From: Dyadobacter subterraneus
Lineage (GTDB): Bacteria; Bacteroidota; Bacteroidia; Cytophagales; Spirosomataceae
DNA length: 64,000 nt
Assembly: GCF_015221875.1 (NCBI RefSeq)
Contig: NZ_JACYGY010000001.1
Span: 5,806,501-5,870,500, forward strand
Direction: 5' to 3'
Both the position numbers and the translations under genes were made by a program. Below, piece by piece: positions 9,851 to 18,718 of this stretch (the first letter of the stretch is position 1; every line of letters begins with the position of its first letter). Under the pieces are notes generated by a model. The model had not been told where the DNA came from, searched no databases, and saw only the letters and a program-made list of their open reading frames with translations.

Positions 9851-10240
9851 TTACAAATTGCCACGAATCGAAGCCGCCAATTCTGCCAGCTCCTCTTGTG
9901 ATATCTTTATTTTTTTGCTAAAATCAGCATCTGACATACTGTTTAAAGGAAGTAAATGAACGTGTGCATGTGGAACTTCGAGCCCGATCACGCTCACTCC
10001 TATCCGTAAACATGGTATTGTTTTTTCCAGGGCAGGTACAATAGTCTTGGCAAAAAGGAAAAGTCTGCTGTAAGTATCATCGTCCAGATTAAAAATATAG
10101 TCAACTTCTTTCTTTGGAATTACTAACGTATGTCCTTTGGCGATAGGGAACGCATCAAGAAAAGCTAAAAATTCATCATTTTCAGCAATTTTATGGGAAG
10201 GGATTTCTCCGCTGACAATTCTTGAAAATATGGAAGCCAT
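9851..10240 (-). CDS. HIT-family nucleotide-binding hydrolase
   Basis: A 129-residue HIT (histidine triad) protein. The N-terminal part reads IFSRIVSGEIPSHKIAE, standard for the Hint/HinT branch, and the active site is HAHVHLLP near residues 95-102, fitting H-x-H-x-H. Such enzymes hydrolyse nucleoside phosphoramidates or related nucleotide conjugates in the cytoplasm. The length is normal and the ATG start is the family start. It is transcribed alone on the minus strand, back to back with the DUF1080 gene. Confidence 0.9.
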   Translation of the reverse strand: MASIFSRIVSGEIPSHKIAENDEFLAFLDAFPIAKGHTLVIPKKEVDYIFNLDDDTYSRLFLFAKTIVPALEKTIPCLRIGVSVIGLEVPHAHVHLLPLNSMSDADFSKKIKISQEELAELAASIRGNL

Positions 10241-10368
10241 TAATTATTTTATTTTGTGGATCTGACAAAAATATAAACTAGACTTACTTAAACTTTAATA
10301 CGATTTTAAGTAATTCCATTCTTAAAAGTACTTAATATTGTGATCCAAAACATTTAAAATAATAGCAC

Positions 10369-11076
10369 ATGAATTTGACAAAATGGCAAGGATTTGGCAA
10401 AACAGCCGTAATCGCCTTATTTTCACTGGCTCTTCTTGGAAACGAAGCACAGGCGCAAAAAGGAAAATGGGTAAAATTGTTTGATGGTAAAACAACAACC
10501 GGATGGCATAGCTGGCAGGAATCTTCGGTTTTGCCTCAATGGAAAGTTGAAGATGGTGCGATCGTTCTTGCTGAAAAAGGCGGAAAAGACCTGGTTACAG
10601 ATAAAGAATATGCTGATTTTGAACTGGAACTTGACTGGAAAATCAGTGAAGGCGGTAACAGCGGAATTATCTATCACGTGATTGAAGATAAAAAATACTG
10701 CTGTCCTTATTCAACTGGCCCGGAAATTCAGATTCTTGATGACGTGAAACATCCTGACGCGAAAGCTGGAAAAGATGGAAACCACAAATCTGCATCTCTA
10801 TATGATATGCTTCCTCCGAGCGATTTCACTGCAACAAAACCTGCCGGTGAATGGAACAAAGCTAAAATCATTATCAAAAACGGTCATGGTGAAAGCTGGT
10901 TGAACGGCAAGAAACTTGTTGAATTCTCAACAATGGGTCCTGAATGGGAAAAATTGGTTGCTAACAGTAAATTCAAAACATGGGATGGTTTCGGTGTATC
11001 ACAAAAAGGCAAAATTGCCTTGCAGGATCATGGAAATAAAGTTTCCTTTAAAAATATCCGTATCAAAGAGCTTTAA
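10369..11076 (+). CDS. Exported DUF1080 (3-keto-disaccharide hydrolase-like) protein
   Basis: A 235-residue protein with a signal peptide (hydrophobic run about 14-24, cleavage near EAQAQK) and one DUF1080 domain: WVKLFDGKTTTGWHSW near the start, then DFELELDWKISEGGNSGIIYHV in the middle and a C-terminal FKNIRIKEL strand. The family has a concanavalin-like jellyroll fold; members hydrolyse 3-keto-glycosides or bind sugars. Dyadobacter-type genomes carry many copies, often with Gfo/Idh/MocA oxidoreductases. Its last 4 bases overlap the end of the convergent helicase gene. Confidence 0.85.
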   Translation: MNLTKWQGFGKTAVIALFSLALLGNEAQAQKGKWVKLFDGKTTTGWHSWQESSVLPQWKVEDGAIVLAEKGGKDLVTDKEYADFELELDWKISEGGNSGIIYHVIEDKKYCCPYSTGPEIQILDDVKHPDAKAGKDGNHKSASLYDMLPPSDFTATKPAGEWNKAKIIIKNGHGESWLNGKKLVEFSTMGPEWEKLVANSKFKTWDGFGVSQKGKIALQDHGNKVSFKNIRIKEL

Positions 11077-14000
11077 TCGGTTAAGTTCATAGATCCGGTC
11101 CAATATTCGCGACTGTAAATTCGCCTCACCGGCCAATTTTTCAGTCGCAACAGAAGGGGTAAATAAGCGTGTGGTTCTTTTGACGATTTACTTCGGTGAT
11201 ACAAATCATCGTCCGTCAGGATCAAACCTTTGTATACCCCTTCTTCTTTTATCGTAAGATCAGAAAACGGCAATTCTTTATGAAGATCAGGACGGAGTTT
11301 TGCCAGCCTGTCCTTCAAAAGCCAATTAGACCGGAAACGATCTGTCGCTAACGGTTTTGGCTGATAATTTCCATCCGAAACCTGTTGGGCATATTGAAGA
11401 TATGATTTTAATAACCTAGGACCTTCATTTGCAGTCTGTTCCGTTTGTAATTGTTCCGGCCAGACACTTGTTACAAAATAAATCTTTTCACGAGCACGGG
11501 TAACAGCCACATTAAGCCTGTTTTCACCTCCCTGCATATTCAGACTTCCGAAATTCATGGTTATTCTCCCCTTTTCGTCCGGCGCATATCCCATAGAGAA
11601 AATAATAATATCCCTTTCGTCTCCCTGAACGTTTTCAATATTTTTGACAAACAAATCATTTGCTGAAACCTTCTCTTTTTCCAAAGTTTCCTGAATAAGC
11701 TGCTGCTGGTAAAAGTTAAATGTCACTACGCCGACCGTTTTTTCTGTCAGCCCGAGCTCCCTTACCAATTCTACCACTTTTTCTGCTTCTATCAAATTCG
11801 TATTATTCTTCCAGATACCTTCTGTTTTGACATAGGTAATACCCGGATCCTGGGTATTGATCAGATTGAAATCGGGCAGTAACCGTAAAGAATTTTTATA
11901 AAAATGCTGATTTGAAAAACCGATCAAATCCAGTGAAAGGCTGCGATAGTGTCCGGAAAGCTGATACTGATCCAGACTTTGCGCGGCCAGATCCAGCAAA
12001 GAAACAACTTCCAGAGCAACAGAAATTTCCTCTTCATCATCAGGCTTTTCTTCATACCGAACCTTATACAAATCGCTTGGTGAAAGTTGTTTGGCATCAC
12101 CTGTTACAACAACCTGTTTCCCCCGGAAAGCAGCCGGCAATCCATATTCTGCATAACACTGTGAAGCTTCGTCAAAAATAACCAGATCAAATAAATCAGC
12201 CTGCATTGGAAATATAGCTGAAACAGCTTCCGGTGATGCCATCCAGCATGGAATCAAAGAAAAAACATCTTCTGCGTAATTTTCCAGAAGTTTCCTAATC
12301 GGCCAGATTTTTCTTTTTTTAGTGACCTGATGACTTAATTCGCGGTAAGTGACCCGGTTTCCAAGTCTGTTTTTTTCAATATCCTGATAAGTAGCTTCAC
12401 GAAGTTTTATGCCAGTTATTTCCCGGCTTAAATTCTGTTTTTGTTCAATACTGCCTTGCAACTGTTCTTCCCACTGCTGCATTTTCAGTGAAGTAACAGC
12501 GCGTAACTCAGGGAATTTATTTTCAATATGTTCAATCCATTCAAGCGAGACACTGTTTTCAAACAATGTTACAAATTGATCAGAAGTATCGTATTGAGAT
12601 TTTTGTCCCTTTGAAATGACACGTTTCGTGATGGTTTGTTCCGTGACATTCATTTCAAACAGAATCTTGTCCATCTCCACGATTGAATCAAAATCGCTGC
12701 TTAATGAAGAAAGTAATTCCTTACTGTAATTTTCAGGTTGTAAAACCAGCTTTTCAATTTGCTGCCGCAAAAGAAAAGGATTCATAATTTCTTCAAGACG
12801 TGCCCAGGCTTTAATCCATCCTGACAATTTTTCAACCTTGATCTGAAAGTCATTTACATTTTCAGATTCCGCAGCCAAATGAATAATTATTTCCTGCCAG
12901 GGTTTTAATACCGAACGCGATACTGCATCCGCCGCCTTTTCAGCATCTTGAAAGAAGTGAATATACTGCTGTTCAAATGATGCATTAAATTCAAGATACT
13001 TTTCGTCGAAATTAAGTAACGGACTTTGCAGCCAATTTTCGAGTTCAATTCTGTTACGAAGTCTGAGTTCCAGCTTTTCCAGGTCTTCCGCAGATGTTGT
13101 CAGTCCATTTTTATTGGCAATATCAGTGACAGAAGCTTTTTCATTTCCAAATAAATTCCACCATATACCTGACACAGAAGATTGTTTTGCATCAATTGCT
13201 TTTTTTAGCTGTGCACGAAAGCTGGTAAGCTCCTCTCTCCCTAAATTTGATTCAATTCCATCTTCGGCAAATCCTTCCAACGCATCCGTCGTCTGTCGGA
13301 TAAATGCCAGTCGCTCTGAAATGCTTTTGTCTGAATTGATATATTTTTTGAAGAGATTATAAACGACTTCCTTTTCAACCAGTTCAGAAATATCAGTCAA
13401 CCTTTCAAGGATTTCATTTTTGTTTTGAATATAATCTATTGAAAATGGTCTGCCAGTGATTTTCTCAAATTTACTGCTTTGAAGAATATATGCTTCCGGC
13501 CAATCAGAAAGCATTTTTTCCATATTCCGCAGATCGCCGATACCATATTTGGCAAAACTTTTCCGGTTGAACCAGGCATGCTGTTTGTCAAATCTGAGAT
13601 AATAACCGGAAAATATTTTCAGTCTTCTCTTATAATCATCCCATTGATCCAACCGGAAAGATTTGAAAACGTCTTTTGCATCAATTATTTCCGCCTTACT
13701 ATTACTGGTTAGATATAATTCCTTGACCGAAACGCCACTTTCTTTTTCGTCAAATAATGCGCTTCGAAAAACATCAAGATCCGCTACCGTACGGTCTATT
13801 TGACGACTTTCCTGTCCGAATTGTCTTTCTAAAAAAACAGCATCCAGACTATAATTTTGTTGCCGGTAAGATTCTACCTGCTCAATTTGCGTTGCGAACT
13901 GACGATACAAATCCCCTCTGTCATTTTTAAAATCATGGATAAGTGCCACAAATGGATCCATACCAACGGATTTTAACCTTTGATGAACAACATCCAGTGC

Positions 14001-15065
14001 CGCCCGTTTCTGACATACCAATAAAACACGTTTTCCCTGAGCCGCAAAATCTGCCATTAAATTGCAGATTAACTGGGATTTTCCACTTCCGGGAGGTCCT
14101 TGAACCACAACAGATTTACCGGATTTTACCGCACGAATAATCCCCTCCTGAGATTCATCAACAGCAAAAGGTGTTAGTATTTGCTCCTCTCGTAATGCCG
14201 GCGAATTTTCCACTGTAATATTTTCAGGAATTTCACTAAGTTGAAAATCTTCATCAATTTCCTCATTCAGCAGAAGCATTTTAAATGTTTCCTGCTCAGA
14301 TAATTCCAATAAAGTATTGTAGTCAGGAACCAAATAAGATCCAGCCTGTGGAAATATTCCTAAAACAGCTTCAGGATAAAGTTTAAGCTCTCCATTTTTT
14401 TCCAAAAGCTGCAAGTCTGCACTTTTGGTCGCGGAAAACGGACTTAATTTATCTTCAAAAAGCTGTTGATTAAAGTTAATTCTAAGAGGCGTTTCTTTCA
14501 GCCATTCGTACAGTTGGGTTCTGAATTCAAGTATATCCTTCGAAAAATCTTCAAAAGATTTTTCAAGAATTTCGTCAGACACAACAGCCTCATTGAAATG
14601 TGCATAGGCAAGGGCGAAGCTGCGATTAAGCGTAATGCCTATATCATCACGTTCGAACAAACACCACTGTTCACGATCTATCCGAAGCGTGACCGGGAAA
14701 AATAATAATGGAGCATGAATAGGCGTACCGTCGGAAAGTTTTCCACGAACAAAAGGATAGCCAACATAAAGATCGCGTGAACCCCGCTCCTCTTCTATGA
14801 AATGCTCCGTCCGCGCTATTTTACGTAAACGCTTGCTGACTTCATTAACTTTTTCAAAACGGGGATCCTGAATATCACAAACAGGAATCCTGTTTTTACG
14901 TTGAATCAGATTTTGAATAAATTCAAACGAAGATTTCCCAAGAAGGAAATCCGTTTCGTTTAAATCAAGAAATTGCTCAGCCGGAAGACTTGTTAATAAA
15001 AGTGACTTGTTGCGCGTGCTGAGATTCGTCAGTCGTTTTAAATAAGCTTTAAGGACACGGTTCAT
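11073..15065 (-). CDS. Very large superfamily 1 (DNA2/UPF1-like) helicase
   Basis: A 1330-residue protein. Walker A (GPPGSGKSQ) is at about 322-330, followed by the Ia-like VLLVCQKRAALDVV. A long predicted helical/coiled insertion of roughly 550 residues separates this from Walker B (VIFDEASQC, about 960). The C-terminal RecA domain has LNVAVTRAREKIYFVTS at about 1175-1195. The N-terminal part starts RNKSLLLTSLP and is of the DUF4011-like kind found on large bacterial SF1 helicases. It should use ATP to move along or unwind nucleic acid. Its pathway is unknown; some relatives belong to defence loci, but no nuclease partner is seen here. It ends overlapping the convergent DUF1080 gene by 4 bases. 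Confidence 0.8.
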   Translation of the reverse strand: MNRVLKAYLKRLTNLSTRNKSLLLTSLPAEQFLDLNETDFLLGKSSFEFIQNLIQRKNRIPVCDIQDPRFEKVNEVSKRLRKIARTEHFIEEERGSRDLYVGYPFVRGKLSDGTPIHAPLLFFPVTLRIDREQWCLFERDDIGITLNRSFALAYAHFNEAVVSDEILEKSFEDFSKDILEFRTQLYEWLKETPLRINFNQQLFEDKLSPFSATKSADLQLLEKNGELKLYPEAVLGIFPQAGSYLVPDYNTLLELSEQETFKMLLLNEEIDEDFQLSEIPENITVENSPALREEQILTPFAVDESQEGIIRAVKSGKSVVVQGPPGSGKSQLICNLMADFAAQGKRVLLVCQKRAALDVVHQRLKSVGMDPFVALIHDFKNDRGDLYRQFATQIEQVESYRQQNYSLDAVFLERQFGQESRQIDRTVADLDVFRSALFDEKESGVSVKELYLTSNSKAEIIDAKDVFKSFRLDQWDDYKRRLKIFSGYYLRFDKQHAWFNRKSFAKYGIGDLRNMEKMLSDWPEAYILQSSKFEKITGRPFSIDYIQNKNEILERLTDISELVEKEVVYNLFKKYINSDKSISERLAFIRQTTDALEGFAEDGIESNLGREELTSFRAQLKKAIDAKQSSVSGIWWNLFGNEKASVTDIANKNGLTTSAEDLEKLELRLRNRIELENWLQSPLLNFDEKYLEFNASFEQQYIHFFQDAEKAADAVSRSVLKPWQEIIIHLAAESENVNDFQIKVEKLSGWIKAWARLEEIMNPFLLRQQIEKLVLQPENYSKELLSSLSSDFDSIVEMDKILFEMNVTEQTITKRVISKGQKSQYDTSDQFVTLFENSVSLEWIEHIENKFPELRAVTSLKMQQWEEQLQGSIEQKQNLSREITGIKLREATYQDIEKNRLGNRVTYRELSHQVTKKRKIWPIRKLLENYAEDVFSLIPCWMASPEAVSAIFPMQADLFDLVIFDEASQCYAEYGLPAAFRGKQVVVTGDAKQLSPSDLYKVRYEEKPDDEEEISVALEVVSLLDLAAQSLDQYQLSGHYRSLSLDLIGFSNQHFYKNSLRLLPDFNLINTQDPGITYVKTEGIWKNNTNLIEAEKVVELVRELGLTEKTVGVVTFNFYQQQLIQETLEKEKVSANDLFVKNIENVQGDERDIIIFSMGYAPDEKGRITMNFGSLNMQGGENRLNVAVTRAREKIYFVTSVWPEQLQTEQTANEGPRLLKSYLQYAQQVSDGNYQPKPLATDRFRSNWLLKDRLAKLRPDLHKELPFSDLTIKEEGVYKGLILTDDDLYHRSKSSKEPHAYLPLLLRLKNWPVRRIYSREYWTGSMNLTD

Positions 15066-15088
15066 AGATTTAAAACGATCCTTACGAA

Positions 15089-16159
15089 TTAACTATTGGA
15101 TGCGATTTCTTTTACTTCTTCTTTTTCGGGTAAAATAACGGAGGCAAGGATACTCACCGCCAAAATTCCAAGGATTACATAAAGGGAATAAACGGTCTTG
15201 AAACCCATTTCTTCAAGCGGAACATGTGCCAGCATTTTTCCACCGATAAATACCAGGAGAACGCCCAGACCATATTTAAGGAAACGGAATAGTCCCATGA
15301 TATTACTCAAAAAGAAGAACATAGAACGAAGGCCCATGATCGCAAAAATGTTGGAAAAGAAAACCACATAAGGATCTTTTGTTACAGAGAAAACGGCCGG
15401 AACCGAATCGACTGCGAAGATCAAATCTGTGAATTCAACAATCAGAACCACGACGAAAAGTGGAGTCACCAGCCATTTACCTTTTTTCTTTACGAAGAAA
15501 TGCTCGTAGACATAGCGTGGAAATACTGAGAAATATTTTGAAGCGAATTTAACAACAGGATGTTTGGCTGGATCAATTGTTTCATCCTCATCACCCTGGA
15601 AGAAAATTTTACCACCCTGATATACAAGTAGTACACCGAAAAGATAAATGATCCACTCGAAACGCTGGATTAATGCAGAACCTACAAAAATGAAAACGAA
15701 TCGCATCAAAATTGCACCTAAAACACCCCAGAATAATACTTTTTTGTAATATTTTGGTCGTACTCCAAATGAGGCAAATATTAGTATAATAACAAATATA
15801 TTATCAACCGAAAGTGCATATTCAAGCAGATAGCCGGTAATAAATTCCAGAGACATATTCTTCCGGTATATTTCCAGACTGGCTTCAAAATTATCAGGGA
15901 TAAGTTTTAAGTGAGGTGCATATTTAGCCTGAATTGTGGCCAGATCGGCATAATTATCGACACCATGAACCAAATCGCCATGCGTTTTAATGACCATGTA
16001 AAATACAAGCGCCAGTACGATCCAGGCGACGGTCCAGGCGGCAGCTTCTTTAAATTTTACAACATGATCTTTTTTATTAAAAACTCCCAGATCCAAAAGG
16101 AGCATGATGCCAATCACTAAAAGGAAACCTCCAAAAAACAGTACTTCGCTCGAAAACAT
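15089..16159 (-). CDS. TerC-family integral membrane protein
   Basis: A 356-residue polytopic membrane protein with about nine hydrophobic segments. It carries the TerC landmarks EYALSVDNIFV (about 110-121) and FTDLIFAVDSVPAVFSVT (about 225-242) with their conserved acidic residues in membrane segments. The family includes Alx and TerC; members are linked to manganese export and to metalation of exported proteins, and some give tellurite resistance. No ter-operon partners are nearby, so a manganese-homeostasis role is the more likely reading. It lies 23 bases upstream of the big helicase on the same strand. Confidence 0.88.
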   Translation of the reverse strand: MFSSEVLFFGGFLLVIGIMLLLDLGVFNKKDHVVKFKEAAAWTVAWIVLALVFYMVIKTHGDLVHGVDNYADLATIQAKYAPHLKLIPDNFEASLEIYRKNMSLEFITGYLLEYALSVDNIFVIILIFASFGVRPKYYKKVLFWGVLGAILMRFVFIFVGSALIQRFEWIIYLFGVLLVYQGGKIFFQGDEDETIDPAKHPVVKFASKYFSVFPRYVYEHFFVKKKGKWLVTPLFVVVLIVEFTDLIFAVDSVPAVFSVTKDPYVVFFSNIFAIMGLRSMFFFLSNIMGLFRFLKYGLGVLLVFIGGKMLAHVPLEEMGFKTVYSLYVILGILAVSILASVILPEKEEVKEIASNS

Positions 16160-16536
16160 GAAAATTTATTTTTTAAACCTGGACAACGACAGAGATGAGT
16201 TATAAAATCAGAGAGAATTACCTCCATTGTCAATACTACACAAAGGTAATCAAAAATTAAAGTGCCCGAGGCTATTTGGACAAACGGTTATAAGTATAAT
16301 ATTTCGTCTCCAAAATCGATGAAGTATGGTTTGCCGCTCTGTAAAATCATACTCTTAAAATTATTTCTCAATCGTAATTCTAAAAAATGACCATTTCATC
16401 TTGATTTTAGGATTATAGTCCTGACAATATTAACTCATCCCGAAAAAAAGTGAAATTTTTATTTTTGCTAACTATTATGATTTACAATTTGTTAATAATT
16501 TCTTCAATTTTTTTTCAAAAATATTTTCATCAAACA
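16160..16536. other. Intergenic region without a gene
   Basis: About 380 AT-rich bases between the TerC start (minus strand) and the tRNA promoter. Presumably holds the TerC promoter. I see no open frame, repeat or strong hairpin. Confidence 0.5.
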
Positions 16537-16568
16537 CTTGCGCCGCATAGGTCATATGAATACCTTTG
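16537..16568 (+). promoter_or_regulatory. Promoter of the tRNA-Gly gene
   Basis: CTTG (-33-like) at 16537-16540, a 20-base spacer and TACCTTTG at 16561-16568, an exact match to the Bacteroidota -7 consensus TAnnTTTG. The tRNA begins 34 bases downstream. Confidence 0.7.
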
Positions 16569-16602
16569 CACCACGTTAATCAAATAACGCACCAGAAAAC
16601 AC

Positions 16603-16675
16603 GCAGAAGTAGCTCAGCTGGTAGAGCGCAACCTTGCCAAGGTTGAGGTCGCGAGTTCGAACCTCGTCTTCTGCT
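16603..16675 (+). tRNA. tRNA-Gly (GCC)
   Basis: A 73-base cloverleaf. Acceptor arms GCAGAAG and CTTCTGC pair fully. The anticodon stem CAACC/GGTTG encloses the loop TTGCCAA, giving anticodon GCC. The T-arm has GTTCGAACC. CCA is not encoded. A terminator hairpin follows. Confidence 0.95.
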
Positions 16676-16686
16676 CAGAGATATAG

Positions 16687-16708
16687 AGCACCGGAAACGG
16701 TGCTTTTT
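16687..16708 (+). terminator. Intrinsic terminator after tRNA-Gly
   Basis: Hairpin AGCACCG-GAAA-CGGTGCT with a GAAA tetraloop, followed by a T run. Confidence 0.8.
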
Positions 16709-16747
16709 CTCATAAAAACCGACAAGCTAGCTTGAAGGTGGGTTAAT

Positions 16748-16833
16748 GCCAGGGTGGTGGAACTGGTAGACACGCAGGACTTAAAATCCTGTGAGCTGTA
16801 AGGCTCGTACGGGTTCGATTCCCGTCCCCGGTA
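16748..16833 (+). tRNA. tRNA-Leu (UAA)
   Basis: An 86-base class II tRNA with a long variable arm. The anticodon stem CAGGA/TCCTG encloses CTTAAAA, giving anticodon TAA. The T-arm is ACGGG TTCGATT CCCGT. The acceptor arms are GCCAGGG and CCCCGGT; this leaves an A4-C69 mismatch (most relatives have G4) and a G-U at 1-72. No CCA is encoded. The mismatch is unusual and may weaken the tRNA or be repaired in a wobble form. Confidence 0.93.
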
Positions 16834-16843
16834 CATCACTGTC

Positions 16844-16876
16844 AAGGAGTTACGATCTTTTCGTAACTCCTTTTTT
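16844..16876 (+). terminator. Intrinsic terminator after tRNA-Leu
   Basis: A perfect 12-bp stem AAGGAGTTACGA / TCGTAACTCCTT with a 5-base loop, then a T run. Confidence 0.85.
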
Positions 16877-16963
16877 CTTGCTGAAGAATTTCATGCCATA
16901 CATTGGATCAGTCCAAAAATTTGGGGGGAATGTAAAAAATTGTTTGTTTTGCGATAAATCAAT

Positions 16964-17324
16964 TTGAATAGGATTGCAAGAGTCTTATTTAGCCTTAGTC
17001 CGCTTCCTTTACCCGAGGGAATTCTTGATTATTTCGAACTTTCTAAAATAATTGAGGGGCCTTACAGGTCTGAACATTTATTTGGAAGAAAAGAATCTTC
17101 CTCCTTCCCAGTATCAAGATCAAAAAATAGAATCCAAGGGCTTTCTCCCAGAGATATACATTCAAGATTTTCCAATTCGTAATCAGCGTGTTACACTTTG
17201 TATTAAGCGTAGGCGCTGGGAAGTCAAAGATACTGGCGAGATTATAAGAAGAGATTGGAATGTGGTACAGCAAGGAACGCGAATGACAAAGGAATTCGCG
17301 GATTTTTTAAAAGATCTGAATTGA
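16964..17324 (+). pseudogene. ISAon1-type transposase N-terminal region, frameshifted
   Basis: The beginning LPEGILDYFELSKIIEG is in one frame and the continuation IYLEEKNLPPSQYQDQKI...GFLPEIYIQDFPI...IKRRRWEV...QGTRMTKEFADFL is in another, so a frameshift lies near 17055-17070. This matches the ~100-residue ISAon1 family N-terminal region protein, which binds DNA with a zinc-finger-free helical domain in this branch. The gene cannot be translated as one piece. Confidence 0.75.
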
Positions 17325-17328
17325 TAAT

Positions 17329-18297
17329 TATCCTGTAAGCTGTTCACAACTAGGTAAATATTTCCATGTGGATGGTAAGCAATTTCAAGAGCAGTACAAA
17401 AATCATATCAGCGATTACAAAGATTGGAACCAGCGTGAGCATGCTGCTGAGTGGCTTTTGTACCCAGAAAACATAGGTCCATATGTAAGTATCGATGAGA
17501 CCTCTCTTTCTAATGGAGAGTTTATACCATTGTTACTAACAAGGCCGCAAGAGGTCGAAAAGGCTCATTATTAGCCATGGTGAAAGGTACAGAAGCCGCA
17601 TCAGTCATTGAAATTTTGCAAAAAATACCTAGGCGTGTTCGTTGCAAAGTACACGAAGTGACTTTGGACATGGCCGCCAACATAGGATTGATCGTGAGCC
17701 AGTGTTTTCCCAAAGAGTCTAAGGTAATTGATCGCTTCCATGTTCAGAAACTAGCGTTTGATGCTGTTCAGGAGATTAGAATAAAACACCGCTGGAAAGC
17801 CCTGGATCAGGAGAATCAGGGCATTGAAGCTGCTAAACAAGCGGTTTGCCATATAAACAAGAAACGCTTGTCAACGGCGCTACATTGAAACAGTTGCTGG
17901 TTTGAAGTCGATATTTATTATTTAAGAGTTCTGATAAGTGGACGGCTTCTCATGTCCAGCGTTCTAAACTGCTTTTCGAATTCTGTTAATTGAACAGGCC
18001 TACCAGCTGGCAACAGGATTAGGGACTATTTTCAGGAATTGTAAATCAAAGGAGCAAGCTTTCAAAAGGCTCGCACTTTGGTACAATACTGTTAAGGATT
18101 GCGGTCTTGATTCATTTAAAACTATTGCCAGGTCTATTCAAACGCATTATCTAAATATTTTAAACTTCTTTAATAACAAAAGTACAAACGCATTTGCCGA
18201 ATCCTTCAATGCAAAGATCAAGGCATTTAGGGCATCTTCAAGAGGTGTGAGAGATATTCCGTTTTTCTTATTCAGGCTGACTAAACTTTATGCGTAA
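17329..18297 (+). pseudogene. ISAon1-type (ISL3-like) DDE transposase, multiply broken
   Basis: The recognisable order is YPVSCSQLGKYFHVDGKQF, then PENIGPYVSIDETSLSNGE (first catalytic Asp region). A one-base loss near 17523 follows, then TNKAARGRKGSLLAMVKG, VTLDMAANIG and VIDRFHVQKLAFDAVQEIR. A frame break occurs near 17860, stops appear at 17910-18000, and the C-terminal part ends in STNAFAESFNAKIKAFR and FFLFRLTKLYA with the catalytic Glu (AAESFN-type). At least three lesions are present, so the element is inactive by itself. Confidence 0.8.
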
Positions 18298-18394
18298 ATT
18301 CCCCCCAAAGGTTTCAGCTTGATCCTGAATATAGCCTTATTATGAAAGTGGTAGATTAATCATGACAAAATAAATTGTTCTAGAAGATTAAAAT

Positions 18395-18622
18395 CTACAG
18401 ATCTGGCATAAAATCCTTCGGAGAACAATTCATCTCTTTCGCTAATATACCCAAGTGATTTACATTGTATTTACTAGCAAACTTTGGGCTTTCTATTTGA
18501 CCGATAAAACCTCTGCTAAGATTTAGAAACATGGCAAGATCGTCCTGCGAAAAGCCCTTCGATTTCCGAACTTTTCTAACCTCGTTAATTACCGCAATTT
18601 CAAAATCGGTTTTTTCTGCCAT
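18395..18622 (-). CDS. Small XRE-family HTH regulator of the sigma/dCas12f-like locus
   Basis: A single Cro/C1-type helix-turn-helix domain of 75 residues from the ATG at 18622 (MAEKTDFEIAVINEVRK...); an AAAGGA sequence 4-5 bases before this ATG makes it the better start than the longer frame from 18640. The recognition region reads GFSQDDLAMFLNLSRGFIGQIES. It is transcribed divergently from the sigma-like/Cas12f-like operon, and a perfect palindrome sits between them at the predicted start site of that operon. The inferred role is repressor of the operon, and perhaps of itself. It has no sensor domain beyond the HTH. Confidence 0.8.
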   Translation of the reverse strand: MAEKTDFEIAVINEVRKVRKSKGFSQDDLAMFLNLSRGFIGQIESPKFASKYNVNHLGILAKEMNCSPKDFMPDL

Positions 18623-18627
18623 GATCC

Positions 18628-18658
18628 TTTGCAAGAACAAAAAAGATCATTAGTTTTG
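18628..18658 (+). promoter_or_regulatory. Predicted promoter of the sigma-like/dCas12f-like operon
   Basis: TTTG at 18628-18631, a 19-base spacer and TAGTTTTG at 18651-18658, fitting the Bacteroidota primary-sigma consensus TTTG-N19-21-TAnnTTTG. It overlaps the first codons of the divergent XRE gene. The start of transcription would fall about 7 bases downstream, inside the palindrome. Confidence 0.6.
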
Positions 18659-18678
18659 TGCTTAGTCATTACTAAGCA
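18659..18678. promoter_or_regulatory. Palindromic candidate operator
   Basis: TGCTTAGT-CATT-ACTAAGCA: a perfect 8-bp inverted repeat with a 4-base spacer, placed immediately after the -7 element. The size and symmetry suit an XRE dimer. A bound dimer would block the start site of the operon. Confidence 0.65.
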
Positions 18679-18718
18679 AATTTTTTAAACAATTATTAAA
18701 TTGAAAAATGCTTTGCTA

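Larger units (their letters stand above)
16921..18308 (+). mobile_element. Decayed ISAon1-type (ISL3-like) insertion sequence
   Basis: The ends are inverted repeats: TTGGGGGGAATGTA at 16921-16934 and its near complement, TAAATTCCCCCCAA, at 18295-18308 (13 of 14 positions). Inside are the two parts of an ISAon1-type transposase in the expected order, both frame-shifted. No clear target-site duplication remains. It lies 88 bases downstream of tRNA-Leu at the left edge of the accessory region. Confidence 0.8.

Noticed and set aside
15089..16159. Tellurite-resistance operon
   Set aside because: Only a TerC-family protein is present; none of the other ter genes is nearby.
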